Positions 19,817-29,494 of a stretch of DNA of 64,000 nt are shown here, piece by piece; within the stretch, counting starts at the first letter, position 1, and each line of letters opens with the position of its first letter. Position numbers and translations under genes: made by a program. The stretch spans positions 186,001-250,000 of the forward strand of contig NZ_PFGL01000019.1 in the NCBI RefSeq assembly GCF_002783505.1, written 5' to 3'. The DNA comes from Shewanella sp. CG12_big_fil_rev_8_21_14_0_65_47_15. GTDB lineage: Bacteria; Pseudomonadota; Gammaproteobacteria; Enterobacterales; Shewanellaceae. The notes beneath the pieces were generated by a model. The model had not been told where the DNA came from. It made no database searches and was given only the letters and a program-made list of their open reading frames with translations.

Positions 19817-20251
19817 TTAAGGCGCCATCACTTGTTTAAAGCTGTTGAGCATAGAACGATCGGTACGGGCCTTCTTTAATTTACGCAGACTTTCCTTGAG
19901 TGACTCATCGGCCAAACGGGCAAATATCCCGTTGTATTCCTTCTCGTTAATCGCCTCGTCCGTATCCGCCTGCTCGGAAATTTCCTGCGCAACACGACTC
20001 AATTGCAACCAAGCGTTGGCAATATAGAAACCGTGGAATTCGGCCTGTGACATTAAATTACGCGCACTGGCGGGCAATGCATCCCAAGCTTGGCTAAATT
20101 TAGCTTCTCTGTCTTCTAACAGCTCGGCGCATAACCCTTGATAGGCCGCTAATAAACCCTCGGGCAATTTCGCCATAGGTAAGACTTTGTTAGCAACATT
20201 GTGGGAAATCTGCTCGGCAGTTTCACGATAAGCGGCTGATAATTCGCTCAT
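19817..20251 (-). CDS. DUF3069-like small helical protein
   Basis: 144 aa, almost entirely helical, no signal peptide. The sequence MSELSAAYRETAEQISHNVA ... EFHGFYIANAWLQLSRVAQE ... LADESLKESLRKLKKARTD matches my memory of a Shewanella/Vibrio family called DUF3069, of unknown function. Start at ATG 20251 has GAGAG five bases before; the GTG two codons earlier is less well placed. Its stop faces the maeA terminator. A PAP2-type phosphatase gene on the same strand lies upstream in transcription order, but the 30-base gap makes only a loose operon. Confidence 0.65.
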   Translation of the reverse strand: MSELSAAYRETAEQISHNVANKVLPMAKLPEGLLAAYQGLCAELLEDREAKFSQAWDALPASARNLMSQAEFHGFYIANAWLQLSRVAQEISEQADTDEAINEKEYNGIFARLADESLKESLRKLKKARTDRSMLNSFKQVMAP

Positions 20252-20283
20252 AAACACTCTCTAATCTTAGCTAATGACAGTGG

Positions 20284-20808
20284 CTAGAACCGGCCACTAA
20301 TATACACACCGTAAATTCCATTGCCCGCTAAGGGCGTCACTGTAATCCCTTTATAGGGGTCAGTAAAATACCAACCCGCTAATGCCCCAATGGCGGCACC
20401 AGCGAGGACATCTTCTACATAATGTTGGTCACTCGCCACTCGGGTATAGCCCACGTAGGATGCGGCGATATAGGCGGGTAAGCCATATTGCCAGCCATAA
20501 CGCTGCTGAATAAAGGTCGCCGCCATAAAACTATCCGAGGTGTGGCCCGATGGAAAAGAGTCATCACCACTGCCATCGGGTCTGTCTTTACTCACCCCAT
20601 ATTTTAGGCCTTCGACCACTAAGCGACTCGATACCGCCGCCTGTATTAATTGCCAACTGCCATCGTAACCGTCCTCATAGAATAAGGTGGCCCCCATCGC
20701 CGTGGCAGGCAGCATTAAATGCAGTACATCACCCGAAGTTTCTAAATCTGAGCTGGCCCAACTGGTGCCACTGAAAATGACTAACAGTGCACAGAGTAAA
20801 TTTTTCAA
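20284..20808 (-). CDS. Exported PAP2-superfamily phosphatase
   Basis: 174 aa with a signal peptide (MKNLLCALLVIFSGTSWAS). The three PAP2 motifs are all present: KYGVSKDRP (motif 1), SFPSGHTS (motif 2) and RVASDQHYVEDV (motif 3, RxxxxxHxxxD), including both catalytic His residues. It is smaller than integral-membrane PgpB and has only two to three hydrophobic stretches, so a periplasmic or membrane-associated lipid phosphatase is likely (phosphatidate, PGP or undecaprenyl-PP; substrate not decided by sequence). Confidence 0.87.
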   Translation of the reverse strand: MKNLLCALLVIFSGTSWASSDLETSGDVLHLMLPATAMGATLFYEDGYDGSWQLIQAAVSSRLVVEGLKYGVSKDRPDGSGDDSFPSGHTSDSFMAATFIQQRYGWQYGLPAYIAASYVGYTRVASDQHYVEDVLAGAAIGALAGWYFTDPYKGITVTPLAGNGIYGVYISGRF

Positions 20809-20964
20809 CGATGATTCCTTTTCGAGTAAATTCCAAGGCGACGTTTATACCTTGATAGTCATGGGAATGCAAAGTTGTACTGAATCTATCTCAACAGTAA
20901 TAAAAAAGACTATGCTAAGATGATGATTAGCTATTGATTTCAACACGGATAGGAATTATTCACA

Positions 20965-22902
20965 TTGTCACATCCAGTGCGCTATTTATCACTGCTTTTG
21001 CTGCTACTCATTACACAACACTTTACGCAACACTTTGCTGTGGCCGAAGAAGAAACACTGGTTGATAAAATATTTGCAAAGCATGACCGAGGTGAAACTA
21101 TGACACCTGAAGCGGTCAAAGAGGATATTGCGCTGTTAAGCAGACTGATCCCCACCGATGATGTTATTCGAACCGAAAAACTACAGTTATTAAAATGCTG
21201 GAATCAGGCCTCTACAACTGAGCAGGAGATCAAATTAGCACTTGCCTATACGACCCATGCCCTTGCCCATATTCCCCCAAGCGCTACCCCTCACTATGTG
21301 ACAGAACTAACCCTCTGCCATGCTTGGTTTTTACAGTTAAATGACGATATAAAGGGCGCGATGGAAGGCTACGATCTTAGCGTGAAACGTGCCTATGAAC
21401 ATGAAGATCTAAAACTGATTGCCGACTCACGTAGCCTTCGTGGCGCCCTATACTCTTATATTGGCGATTTTTCTTCGGCTTTAGAAGACCTAGTGACAGC
21501 ACAGGATCTGTACGAATCATTGAATTTAACTGGCTGGGCCAATTTCAACCTTGCCGATGTAGCTACCAGCTTTAGGCGCTACGGCGATCCCCAGAGTGCC
21601 ATACGTTATTACAATAAACTTAAAAAGATTTATTTAAAAAACAACAACCAAGACCAAGTTATCTTTGTCATCTCCGATATTGGCTTAGCCTTAGATGAAC
21701 TCGGTGAGCACCAGCAAGCGATAGAGCAATTTCTGATAAGTTACCGCTATTATAAGGAACATAAAAAGACGGTTGCCGCCGCCATTGCCGCGACGAATAT
21801 TGCATACAGCTTAATTAAGCTCAATCGCCTCGATGAAGCCGAGCGTTATTTGGCCGAAGCTGGGACGGTTATCACCGAAAAAGAACCCACTGGCTACAGT
21901 TTTATGAAACTGTTTATGGGGGAGATTAAATTTCAGCAGGGTCGCTATGACGAGGCCCTTATCGATCTCGTTGAAGGAGAAGAAGCCTTTCGTTCTCTTC
22001 AAAATGATCGGGGGCTGGTTCAGCTCCTGCAGTTAAAGAGTGATGTGTATGCCGCCATGGATAATTTACCCGCAGCCTACCGTGCCTTACAGGAGTTTAT
22101 GCTGCTCACTAAAAAAGTGGATGGTAATTCACTCGACTTACAAACCACTGAATTAAAAGTTAAATTCGATACCAGCCGCATAAAATTAGAAAACGAAAGG
22201 CTCATTGAAAACCAAACACTTAAAGAGCAGGAACTTGCCTTACTTGAACAGAATAAGTCATTGCAATACACCATCTTACTGCTAACTGCCTGCATACTCG
22301 CCATAGTCTCTATCTTTGCCTATCAGCAGGTTAATCGAAATCGCCAGCTGCAAGTCATTGCCCTAACCGATTACCTAACCCAATTGCCCAATCGGCGGCA
22401 TATTTATGCTCAAGCAGCCAAATATTTCCAACAAGCGTTAAGACAACAACACCCATTCTCGGTGATCATTTTCGATGCGGATCATTTCAAGAAAATCAAC
22501 GATAACTTTGGCCATGAAATAGGCGATCGTGCGCTGATCACTATCGCCAATGCAGGCCAAGCCCTAACGGGAAATAAAGACCATCTAGGTCGTATCGGTG
22601 GTGAAGAGTTTTTGATCCTACTTCCCAATACCGATGCTAAACGAGCCTGGGAACTTGCCCATCAATTGCAAAGCAAAATCACCGAACTCAGCAATCAAGC
22701 ATTACCCCATGAACTCACACTGACAGTGAGCGCCGGGGTCGCCACCCTAGGGGGAAAATCGCAGGATAGAAATTTTGCAAGCTTACTGAAACGGGCAGAT
22801 AAAGCCCTCTATGCGGCTAAGCATGCGGGGAGAAACTGCATAAAATCAGCCGATGACTTAGATGATAAGCCGAACGATGACCCTGACAATGCTAGTGCTT
22901 AA
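20965..22902 (+). CDS. TPR-containing membrane diguanylate cyclase (GGDEF)
   Basis: 645 aa. Signal peptide (about 1-26), periplasmic helical repeats of TPR type (about 60-390, e.g. ADSRSLRGALYSYIGDFSSA), a coiled coil (410-440), one transmembrane helix (about 445-462, TILLLTACILAIVSIFAYQQ), then GGDEF with DYLTQLPNRR, FDADHFKKINDNFGHEIGD and the active-site GGEEF. It should make c-di-GMP in response to a periplasmic cue. The inhibitory RxxD motif is G-N-K-D here, so product inhibition is probably lost. The start is TTG 20965 with AGGAAT upstream. Confidence 0.9.
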   Translation: MSHPVRYLSLLLLLLITQHFTQHFAVAEEETLVDKIFAKHDRGETMTPEAVKEDIALLSRLIPTDDVIRTEKLQLLKCWNQASTTEQEIKLALAYTTHALAHIPPSATPHYVTELTLCHAWFLQLNDDIKGAMEGYDLSVKRAYEHEDLKLIADSRSLRGALYSYIGDFSSALEDLVTAQDLYESLNLTGWANFNLADVATSFRRYGDPQSAIRYYNKLKKIYLKNNNQDQVIFVISDIGLALDELGEHQQAIEQFLISYRYYKEHKKTVAAAIAATNIAYSLIKLNRLDEAERYLAEAGTVITEKEPTGYSFMKLFMGEIKFQQGRYDEALIDLVEGEEAFRSLQNDRGLVQLLQLKSDVYAAMDNLPAAYRALQEFMLLTKKVDGNSLDLQTTELKVKFDTSRIKLENERLIENQTLKEQELALLEQNKSLQYTILLLTACILAIVSIFAYQQVNRNRQLQVIALTDYLTQLPNRRHIYAQAAKYFQQALRQQHPFSVIIFDADHFKKINDNFGHEIGDRALITIANAGQALTGNKDHLGRIGGEEFLILLPNTDAKRAWELAHQLQSKITELSNQALPHELTLTVSAGVATLGGKSQDRNFASLLKRADKALYAAKHAGRNCIKSADDLDDKPNDDPDNASA

Positions 22903-22910
22903 GTTAAGGC

Positions 22911-23708
22911 TTAAGTATTTTTATGCCAAAAAATCTGATGTTCTAACGGTGGTGGTAAAGCCCCAAACCAATGTTGATATAAACGGCTAAACTCGCCAGA
23001 ATCCTTCATTTTTTCAAGCTCAGCCTGCCAGCTTAAAACGATGTCGGCCGCAGTACCTCTAGAAAAAGCTAAATACAGCTTGATTTCGGAAACCACATAC
23101 ACTTGCTGTACATCTGCCTCCTTAGCCCCTATTTCCTCTAATAGATGTTTAACGGCGAGATCGGCCTGACACCAAAAACGCACCCTGGAAAACAATAGTT
23201 GCTTGGCAGACTGTTGGGGAAAACTGGCGACAAGCAGGTTATTAATCCCTGAGAACGCTAATAACTGGGCACCAGCGGACTCACGGTACACTCCCACTAT
23301 CCCCGCAGTCTTAACCTCAGATAAATGATTAATGGTTATCGGATCGTCGGCCCTGACATACAAAGCAATCTTACTGGTAGCTATAGGCCCAATAAAATCA
23401 AATAGCCTCTCACGCTCATCACCCATAGATGTCGCAAACAACAACACATTGGGCGAAGCACTGGCAATCGAATAAGCCCGTGCCCAAGGGAGTACATCGA
23501 TTTTCTCTTGCTGCCCTAATTTAGCCTGTAGCTGATTAACCAACTCCACACCAAAACCTTGGGGAATGCCATTTTGCTCATAACTCATGGGTGGCCAGAC
23601 TTCGGTAACCAATTTCAATTTTTCCGCTGCCACGCCTTCACCGCTGGACAACAAGCACAGCAGACTCATCGCCAACAAGCCGAATCTTAAGGACAACACT
23701 CTCAACAT
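22911..23708 (-). CDS. Periplasmic solute-binding protein, SBP family 3 (PBPb-like)
   Basis: 265 aa with a signal peptide (to about GEGVAA). Core KLVTEVWPPMSYEQNGIPQG then FGVELVNQLQ is the amino-acid-binding SBP_bac_3 opening, and GIVGVYRESAGAQLL plus SGEFSRLYQHWFG are the later strands. There is no permease or ATPase gene nearby, so it is an orphan; Shewanella has many such orphans, possibly sensory partners. Only eight bases separate it tail-to-tail from the GGDEF cyclase gene, which may be more than coincidence, but a link is unproven. Confidence 0.82.
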   Translation of the reverse strand: MLRVLSLRFGLLAMSLLCLLSSGEGVAAEKLKLVTEVWPPMSYEQNGIPQGFGVELVNQLQAKLGQQEKIDVLPWARAYSIASASPNVLLFATSMGDERERLFDFIGPIATSKIALYVRADDPITINHLSEVKTAGIVGVYRESAGAQLLAFSGINNLLVASFPQQSAKQLLFSRVRFWCQADLAVKHLLEEIGAKEADVQQVYVVSEIKLYLAFSRGTAADIVLSWQAELEKMKDSGEFSRLYQHWFGALPPPLEHQIFWHKNT

Positions 23709-23874
23709 AGGGTTACCAAAATGACAGAAATTACTCTAATCATAGATTCAATACCCTACCAATGGCTACAGAGGAGGGGCGTTTATCTTGGCTGTGACAG
23801 ATGAAAATCGTGCTCAACGGAGGAAAACTGTTATCATAGGGTCATCAAACCTAGCGCATTTTTCCAATTTATTC

Positions 23875-25077
23875 ATGTCCATTGTTACCAACCACACATC
23901 CAACCCACCCAATGCCCGCGAACTCGCTACGCTCGCACTGCAGATAAAGGCATGGGGTAAAGCACTCGGGTTTGCGCAGGTAGGCATTTGTGACACCGAC
24001 CTTACAGCGCAAGAAAGCCGGCTCCAAGCTTGGTTGGATAAGGGCTATCACGGTGAGATGGCCTATATGGCTAACCACGGCATGATGCGCGCGCGACCGC
24101 AAGAATTGCACCTAGGCACAGTGCGGGTGATAACGGCACGCATGGACTACTTACCCCCAGAAGCGGGCTTTGCGACCCATCTCACCGACCCCAATCTAGG
24201 CTACATCTCCCGTTACGCGGGGGGGCGCGACTATCATAAATTAATCCGCGCTCGGCTGAAAAAGCTTGGGGATCAGATCAGCGCCGAATTAATTAACCTC
24301 GGTTTCGATGCGGCCGATTTTCGTCCCTTTGTCGATTCAGCCCCCATACTCGAGCGACCCTTAGCCGAAAAAGCCGGCATTGGCTGGACGGGTAAGCACT
24401 CTCTGATACTCAACCACGACGCGGGCAGTTGGTTTTTTTTAGGTGAGCTACTGATTAATTTGCCACTACCTGTGGATATTCCAATCCAAGAAGGTTGCAA
24501 CACTTGTGTCGCCTGTATCACCTCCTGCCCCACGGGAGCGATTGTCGAGCCCTATGTGGTCGACGGTCGACGTTGTATTTCCTATCTCACCATAGAACTG
24601 CAGGGAGCGATCCCAGAGGAGTTGCGGCCACTGATGGGCAATCGCATCTACGGTTGTGATGATTGCCAACTCGTGTGTCCCATCAATCGCCAAGCGCCAC
24701 TTACGGAAGAAACCGACTTCCATATTCGTCCTAAGTTACAGCAACCTGAACTTCTCAACCTTTTTGCGTGGAGTGAAGTAGAGTTTCTCAAACACACAGA
24801 GGGCAGTGCCATCCGCCGGATTGGCCATAAGCGCTGGCTGAGAAATATCGCCGTTGCACTCGGTAATGCCCCCGCCAATCCAAACATTGTTGCCGCACTT
24901 AAGGCCCGCAATGACTGCGAAGATATCGATGAGATAGTGCGTGAGCATATCGAATGGGCGCTCAAAGCCCAGCAATTGCGCCTGACCGATAGCGAGTCAA
25001 GCGCACAACAAAAAGCCCGCCGTAAAACCGATCGCATAGTGCGCATTATCGAGAAAGGCTTACCGCGGGATGCTTGA
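23875..25077 (+). CDS. queG: Epoxyqueuosine reductase QueG
   Basis: Cobalamin-dependent reductase for the last step of queuosine synthesis in tRNA. 400 aa from ATG 23875; the open frame continues to TTG 23788, but those 29 residues are not conserved, and the E. coli protein (379 aa) begins near this point. Motifs: GFAQVGICDTDL, RPFVDSAPILERPLAEKAGI, and two 4Fe-4S clusters CNTCVACITSCPTGA and CDDCQLVCPINR. A C-terminal HEAT-like end RIGHKRWLRNIAVALGNA is intact. Upstream sequence is AT-rich with no clear Shine-Dalgarno (only CTTATTC), so the start is moderately certain. Confidence 0.93.
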   Translation: MSIVTNHTSNPPNARELATLALQIKAWGKALGFAQVGICDTDLTAQESRLQAWLDKGYHGEMAYMANHGMMRARPQELHLGTVRVITARMDYLPPEAGFATHLTDPNLGYISRYAGGRDYHKLIRARLKKLGDQISAELINLGFDAADFRPFVDSAPILERPLAEKAGIGWTGKHSLILNHDAGSWFFLGELLINLPLPVDIPIQEGCNTCVACITSCPTGAIVEPYVVDGRRCISYLTIELQGAIPEELRPLMGNRIYGCDDCQLVCPINRQAPLTEETDFHIRPKLQQPELLNLFAWSEVEFLKHTEGSAIRRIGHKRWLRNIAVALGNAPANPNIVAALKARNDCEDIDEIVREHIEWALKAQQLRLTDSESSAQQKARRKTDRIVRIIEKGLPRDA

Positions 25078-25152
25078 ATAACACCCCATTCATTTGAACA
25101 GAATCCAAGCTTGCCCTAAAAATTCTCCCATTAAGACACTGTATAACAAAAT

Positions 25153-25163
25153 ACTAACCCTAG
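25153..25163 (+). promoter_or_regulatory. 11-bp element ACTAACCCTAG shared with the phaZ upstream region
   Basis: Identical to bases 37586-37596, which lie upstream of the second depolymerase-type esterase. Here it is 79 bases before the esterase ATG. Candidate common regulator site. Confidence 0.35.
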
Positions 25164-25241
25164 AGTGGATCTAAAGTGCCATTGCAAATCGAGTGGGAAT
25201 TACGCAAGTTCTCACTATGACGAACTTGGAATCCGCCCCCT

Positions 25242-26204
25242 ATGCTCAGATATAAACACTTAGCCATCAAAGCACTCGCCTTCTCAATGTGCATGGCATC
25301 AATATTTTCACTTCAGACCCAAGCTGAGACAACTTCATATCAAGCCCTTACAGAATTTGGCGAGAACCCAGGAAATCTGAGCGCTTCTTATCTTATTCCC
25401 AACCACAAGGCCGTCGTTCCTGAGCTGAACACCCTTGTCGTGCTACTTCACGGCTGTGTGCAAGACGGAGTTGAACTGGCCAATAATAGTGGCCTAACCG
25501 CTTTAGCAATTGAGAAAAAATTTGCCATACTCGTGCCACAGCAAAGCTTCGAAAATAATGTAAAACGCTGTTTTAATTGGTTCTCAAACCAAGATACTCA
25601 ATACGATAGTGGTGAAATGCTGTCGATCAAAAATATGATCACCACAATACAATCCCAGTCTGGAGCCAAGCGGGTCTACCTGATCGGCCTTTCAGCAGGC
25701 GGAGCTATGGTCAGCGCCGCACTCGTCAATTACCCCAACTTATTCAACGCTGGTGCAGTGATTGCGGGATTGCCCTATCCCTGCGCCGATAATTTAACTA
25801 AAGCCATTTCATGCATGAAAAATGGTCCGTCTGAGTCCATTGATGAACTCGCTAATTTCGCCAAGCAAATCCATCCCGAACAAAGATATTGGCCCAAGTT
25901 AATCGTGTGGACGGGGAAAAATGATCTCGTCGTTAATCCTGAAAATTCACATCAGCTTACGGCGCAGTGGGTCACACTCACTCAGGCCAATAAAACACCT
26001 AAAGTTGAACAGTTTGCGGATTATCGGATCAGTACTTGGTCAGATGCCAGTGGGCAAAGTCTTATTTCTTTTGTTGAGATAAATAATATGGGGCATGGCA
26101 TTGCCGTCAACCCAGATATTAAACATGGCGGTATCGAAGGAAATTTCTTACTGAAATCCCCGATAAGCAGCATGTCAGAAATAATTAATATTTGGGGGAT
26201 ATAG
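25242..26204 (+). CDS. Exported PHB-depolymerase-family esterase
   Basis: 320 aa with a signal peptide ending near QTQAET. Alpha/beta hydrolase of the 'esterase, PHB depolymerase family': oxyanion segment VVLLHGCVQDG (66-76), nucleophile GLSAGGAM with Ser151, Asp228 in TGKNDLVV, and a C-terminal His in NNMGHGIAV. It has no substrate-binding or linker domain, so it is a short, soluble form that could act on oligomers or amorphous polymer. It opens the 25-40 kb block and shares an 11-bp upstream element with the larger depolymerase at 35.5-37.5 kb. Confidence 0.85.
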   Translation: MLRYKHLAIKALAFSMCMASIFSLQTQAETTSYQALTEFGENPGNLSASYLIPNHKAVVPELNTLVVLLHGCVQDGVELANNSGLTALAIEKKFAILVPQQSFENNVKRCFNWFSNQDTQYDSGEMLSIKNMITTIQSQSGAKRVYLIGLSAGGAMVSAALVNYPNLFNAGAVIAGLPYPCADNLTKAISCMKNGPSESIDELANFAKQIHPEQRYWPKLIVWTGKNDLVVNPENSHQLTAQWVTLTQANKTPKVEQFADYRISTWSDASGQSLISFVEINNMGHGIAVNPDIKHGGIEGNFLLKSPISSMSEIINIWGI

Positions 26205-26394
26205 GTTGTATATAAAAATTAAAACCCTGAATATTGATATTGAAATCACCAGTATAAATATAAAAACAATGAGTTAAAAACATATACTACTATAGTACCG
26301 ATTTAAATTTTAAATAATTACTATAGAGTCAAGGTGAACAAAAATAGTAGTAAGTACCAACCTTTAAAAATAAATACTACAACGGGAAATCTGT
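26205..26394 (+). promoter_or_regulatory. AT-rich promoter region of the PHB-block TonB receptor with repeated AGTACC
   Basis: About 190 bases of very low GC. TAGTACC at 26293-26299 and AGTAGTAAGTACC at 26346-26358 repeat a core that also occurs upstream of the scoA-like gene (TAGTACC at 38615-38621, AATAGTAAGCGCC at 38646-38658) and, inverted, between the sensor kinase and MFS gene (33092-33102). Candidate response-regulator sites. Confidence 0.35.
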
Positions 26395-28671
26395 ATGAAA
26401 CAGAATACTATCAAAATGAGTTGTATTGCTTTAGCTATCTCATCTGTATTAACAACACAATATGCTGTTGCTGCCGATGAAAATAGCACAGGGGAGAAGC
26501 AAGCCACCTTAGAACACATTGAAGTGACAGCCCGTAAAACGGTTGAAAGTCTCCAGAATGTTCCTGTTGCAGTGACCTCGGTCAGCGCAGCAGACTTGGC
26601 AGAAAATGGCATCAGTGTCATCACTGAGATCCAACAATTTTCACCCAATACTACGCTGCAAGCCAGTCGAGGCACCAGTTCAACTCTCACGGCCTTTATT
26701 CGCGGTGTAGGACAAGAAGATCCACTCTGGGGCTATGAGCCCGGTGTCGGCATCTATATCGACGATGTGTATATTGCCCGTCCACAGGGCGCGGTACTCG
26801 ATATCCTCGATGTGCAACGAATCGAAGTGCTGCGCGGCCCGCAGGGTACGCTTTATGGTAAAAATACCATTGGTGGCGCAGTAAAATATGTCACTAAGAA
26901 AATGAGTGGCGATGCCGAACTGAGCTTAAATGCCACCGTCGGTAGCTACGCCCAAAAAGACTTTAAGATTGCAGGCCAATATCCGCTGATCGATAACAAA
27001 CTCTACTTGGGTTTTGCCTTGGCGAGCCTTAACCGCGATGGTTACGGTGATTTCGTGGATTCGGCACTCCCAGACCAAGACACTGAAAACTATAACAAAG
27101 ATGTTATGGCTGGCCGTATCAGTCTAGAATACACGCCAACAGACGACCTGTTTATGCGTTTAACCTATGACAAAACCCAGGACGATTCTAATGCCAAGGG
27201 CGGCTACCGCTTACTGCCAAGTTTGCTTACCGATGCCCCCGTACCCGACAGCAAATATGATTCCTACACCAGCATGCCGACGTGGAATAAAGTTGAAACC
27301 GAAGGTTGGGGATTGACTATTGAATATGGCCTGAACGACTACTGGACACTGAAGTCCGTCACCTCATCCCGCGAGAGTTATTCGCCAACCAACATCGACT
27401 TTGACAATACCAGCCTGCGAATTTTTGATGTGCCCGCTATTTATGATGATGAGCAATTCAGCCAAGAGTTCCAAGCCAATTACGATGGTGAAAATCTCAA
27501 ACTCGTCTCCGGTTTATATTATTTTACCGGTGATTCCTGCGGCGTGTTCGATGCCATTCTTGAGGAAGCCTTTAAAGCCTATGGCGGTCTGACCCGTGAA
27601 GTCAGCGGCTGTAACAACAGCGAAAGTTATGCGGCCTATGTACAAGGTTCCTACGATATCACCGAACAATTCTCCCTAACCTTAGGAGCGCGTTTTACCC
27701 GCGAGACCAAGGAAGCCACCGTCTATAATGGGGTGATTTTCGACAGTATTTATCCAGAAACCGGCTGGTATCCAGGTTTTGTGCGCGATGAAGACCAAAT
27801 CGCCGCGAGCATCCCTAAAGTGCTGGATGATGAAGAAACCTGGTCGCGTTTCACCCCAAGGGTCGGCTTAGAATACCAACTCACCGATGATATGATGCTC
27901 TTTACTAGCTACTCACAGGGCTTTAAGTCAGGCACCTTTAACCCAAGGGCAACGGGACCTGAACCCGCAGTTGACCCGGAAACAGTTGATTCCTATGAAC
28001 TGGGTGTAAAAAGTGAGTGGAATGACAATCTGCGTATCAACGCCACGGCCTTCTACCTAAACCATAAGGACAGGCAGTTTGTCACCGTATTACCCGGCGA
28101 AAATGCCGCCGATCTCAACCAACGCTTAGGTAATATTGGTAAATCAACCGCGACGGGTCTAGAACTCGAAGTGGAATACGCGGCAACAGAATCACTGGAT
28201 CTCTTCGCCACCTTAGGCTTAATCGACGCCAGCTTTGAGGAAGTGATTTCCTACGATGCCGATGGAAACCGTATCGATATCAGCGATACCTACACTATTA
28301 CCAATACCCCAGATACCACGGCAAACATCGGTTTTAGCTATAATATCGACACGGATATCGGCAGCTTTGTCGCCAACGGCAACTACTACTACCGCAGTGA
28401 TTATGACTTAGCCGTCGTCGATAATCTCTTAAGCCAAGAAGCCTATGGTTTACTCAACCTCGGACTGAACTGGTATAGCAATGATGGCCACTGGAATGCG
28501 GGCTTACATTGGAAAAACATCACCGATGAAGAATATCTGGTCGGTAACTATGCCTTTGTGACACCCGATGGTAATGGTGGCTATATTCCAGGATTAGGTG
28601 GTGACAATACATTAATTGGCTATTATGGTGATCCAGAGACAATCTCTCTCACCCTTGGCTATAATTTCTAG
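26395..28671 (+). CDS. TonB-dependent receptor of the PHB-type utilisation block
   Basis: 758 aa. Signal peptide to about AVAADE; TonB-box/plug beginning LEHIEVTARKTVESLQNVPV, plug core RIEVLRGPQGTLYGKNTIGG then AVKYVTKK, and a barrel ending LTLGYNF with terminal Phe. The plug type is the one frequent in sphingomonad-like receptors for organic compounds rather than siderophores. It is followed by its own terminator and a NarL-type regulator gene and sits between esterase, carrier and 3-hydroxybutyrate genes; import of 3HB oligomers or another ester is inferred from context only. Confidence 0.88.
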   Translation: MKQNTIKMSCIALAISSVLTTQYAVAADENSTGEKQATLEHIEVTARKTVESLQNVPVAVTSVSAADLAENGISVITEIQQFSPNTTLQASRGTSSTLTAFIRGVGQEDPLWGYEPGVGIYIDDVYIARPQGAVLDILDVQRIEVLRGPQGTLYGKNTIGGAVKYVTKKMSGDAELSLNATVGSYAQKDFKIAGQYPLIDNKLYLGFALASLNRDGYGDFVDSALPDQDTENYNKDVMAGRISLEYTPTDDLFMRLTYDKTQDDSNAKGGYRLLPSLLTDAPVPDSKYDSYTSMPTWNKVETEGWGLTIEYGLNDYWTLKSVTSSRESYSPTNIDFDNTSLRIFDVPAIYDDEQFSQEFQANYDGENLKLVSGLYYFTGDSCGVFDAILEEAFKAYGGLTREVSGCNNSESYAAYVQGSYDITEQFSLTLGARFTRETKEATVYNGVIFDSIYPETGWYPGFVRDEDQIAASIPKVLDDEETWSRFTPRVGLEYQLTDDMMLFTSYSQGFKSGTFNPRATGPEPAVDPETVDSYELGVKSEWNDNLRINATAFYLNHKDRQFVTVLPGENAADLNQRLGNIGKSTATGLELEVEYAATESLDLFATLGLIDASFEEVISYDADGNRIDISDTYTITNTPDTTANIGFSYNIDTDIGSFVANGNYYYRSDYDLAVVDNLLSQEAYGLLNLGLNWYSNDGHWNAGLHWKNITDEEYLVGNYAFVTPDGNGGYIPGLGGDNTLIGYYGDPETISLTLGYNF

Positions 28672-28695
28672 AATAAAATTTCACATCACGCCAAT

Positions 28696-28730
28696 AATAA
28701 CCGACTCCCATGAGTCGGTTATTAGTTTAA
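28696..28730 (+). terminator. Terminator of the TonB receptor
   Basis: Stem AATAACCGACTC / GAGTCGGTTATT with a CCAT-type loop, followed by AGTTT. Confidence 0.82.
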
Positions 28731-28803
28731 ATATCTAAAAAGATTGTCTAGCATTAATTTTTAATAGGATTAAACTGAGGTTGAAATTTTAAGGGAACAG
28801 GTT

Positions 28804-29475
28804 ATGTCTCAGATAAAAGTAGCCATTGCAGATGATCATCCATTATTTCGTGCAGCATTAACTCAGGCTGTGCTCAAAAATGTAAATAGCGTAGAAGTAT
28901 TAGAGGCTGAAAACTTTCAAGATTTAATTTCAGTTGTTGAGAACAATCCTGACATTGAGATTATTTTTCTCGACTTGCATATGCCAGGAAACGATGGTTT
29001 TACGGGCTTAACCCTGCTACAAAATCATTTTCCCGATATAGTGGTAATTATGGTCTCGTCTGACGATCAGCTAGAGATCATTCGTAAGGCAATTAACTTG
29101 GGGGCCAGTGCCTTTATCCCTAAATCCGCCAGCTTAACCCAGATCTCGACCGCGATTGCCACAGTGTTAGAAGGGGAAGTCTGGCTGCCAGAACACACGG
29201 ACATCAATGCCGATCAGCAAACCGCCGCCGAGTACCAACGCTTAGCGAAACAGCTCGCTCAGTTAACACCGCAACAATATACCGTGCTCGCCAGCATTGC
29301 CAATGGTCGCTTAAACAAACAAATCGCCTATGATCTCGATATCAAAGAAACCACGGTTAAAAAGCATGTGTCGGCGATACTGGTTAAACTCGAAGTGTAC
29401 AACCGCACTCAGGCGGGATTGGTATTCCAGCAATTGATGCTCACGGCAAACGAAAATCAACCCGTCACCGCCTAA
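28804..29475 (+). CDS. NarL/FixJ-family response regulator (CrbR-like)
   Basis: 223 aa. Receiver domain with acidic pair DD at 10-11, phospho-acceptor Asp57 in IIFLDLHMPG and Lys in FIPKSASLT; C-terminal LuxR-type HTH TPQQYTVLASIANGRLNKQI then AYDLDIKETTVKKHVSAILVKL. It converges tail-to-tail (19-base gap) with the large SSS-type hybrid kinase gene at 29495-33088, so the two are very likely partners. In Vibrio and Pseudomonas the related CrbS/CrbR pair controls acetyl-CoA synthetase; here no acs is nearby and the flanks are 3-hydroxybutyrate genes. Confidence 0.88.
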   Translation: MSQIKVAIADDHPLFRAALTQAVLKNVNSVEVLEAENFQDLISVVENNPDIEIIFLDLHMPGNDGFTGLTLLQNHFPDIVVIMVSSDDQLEIIRKAINLGASAFIPKSASLTQISTAIATVLEGEVWLPEHTDINADQQTAAEYQRLAKQLAQLTPQQYTVLASIANGRLNKQIAYDLDIKETTVKKHVSAILVKLEVYNRTQAGLVFQQLMLTANENQPVTA

Positions 29476-29494
29476 TCCCCGTTAGCTGTCTATT

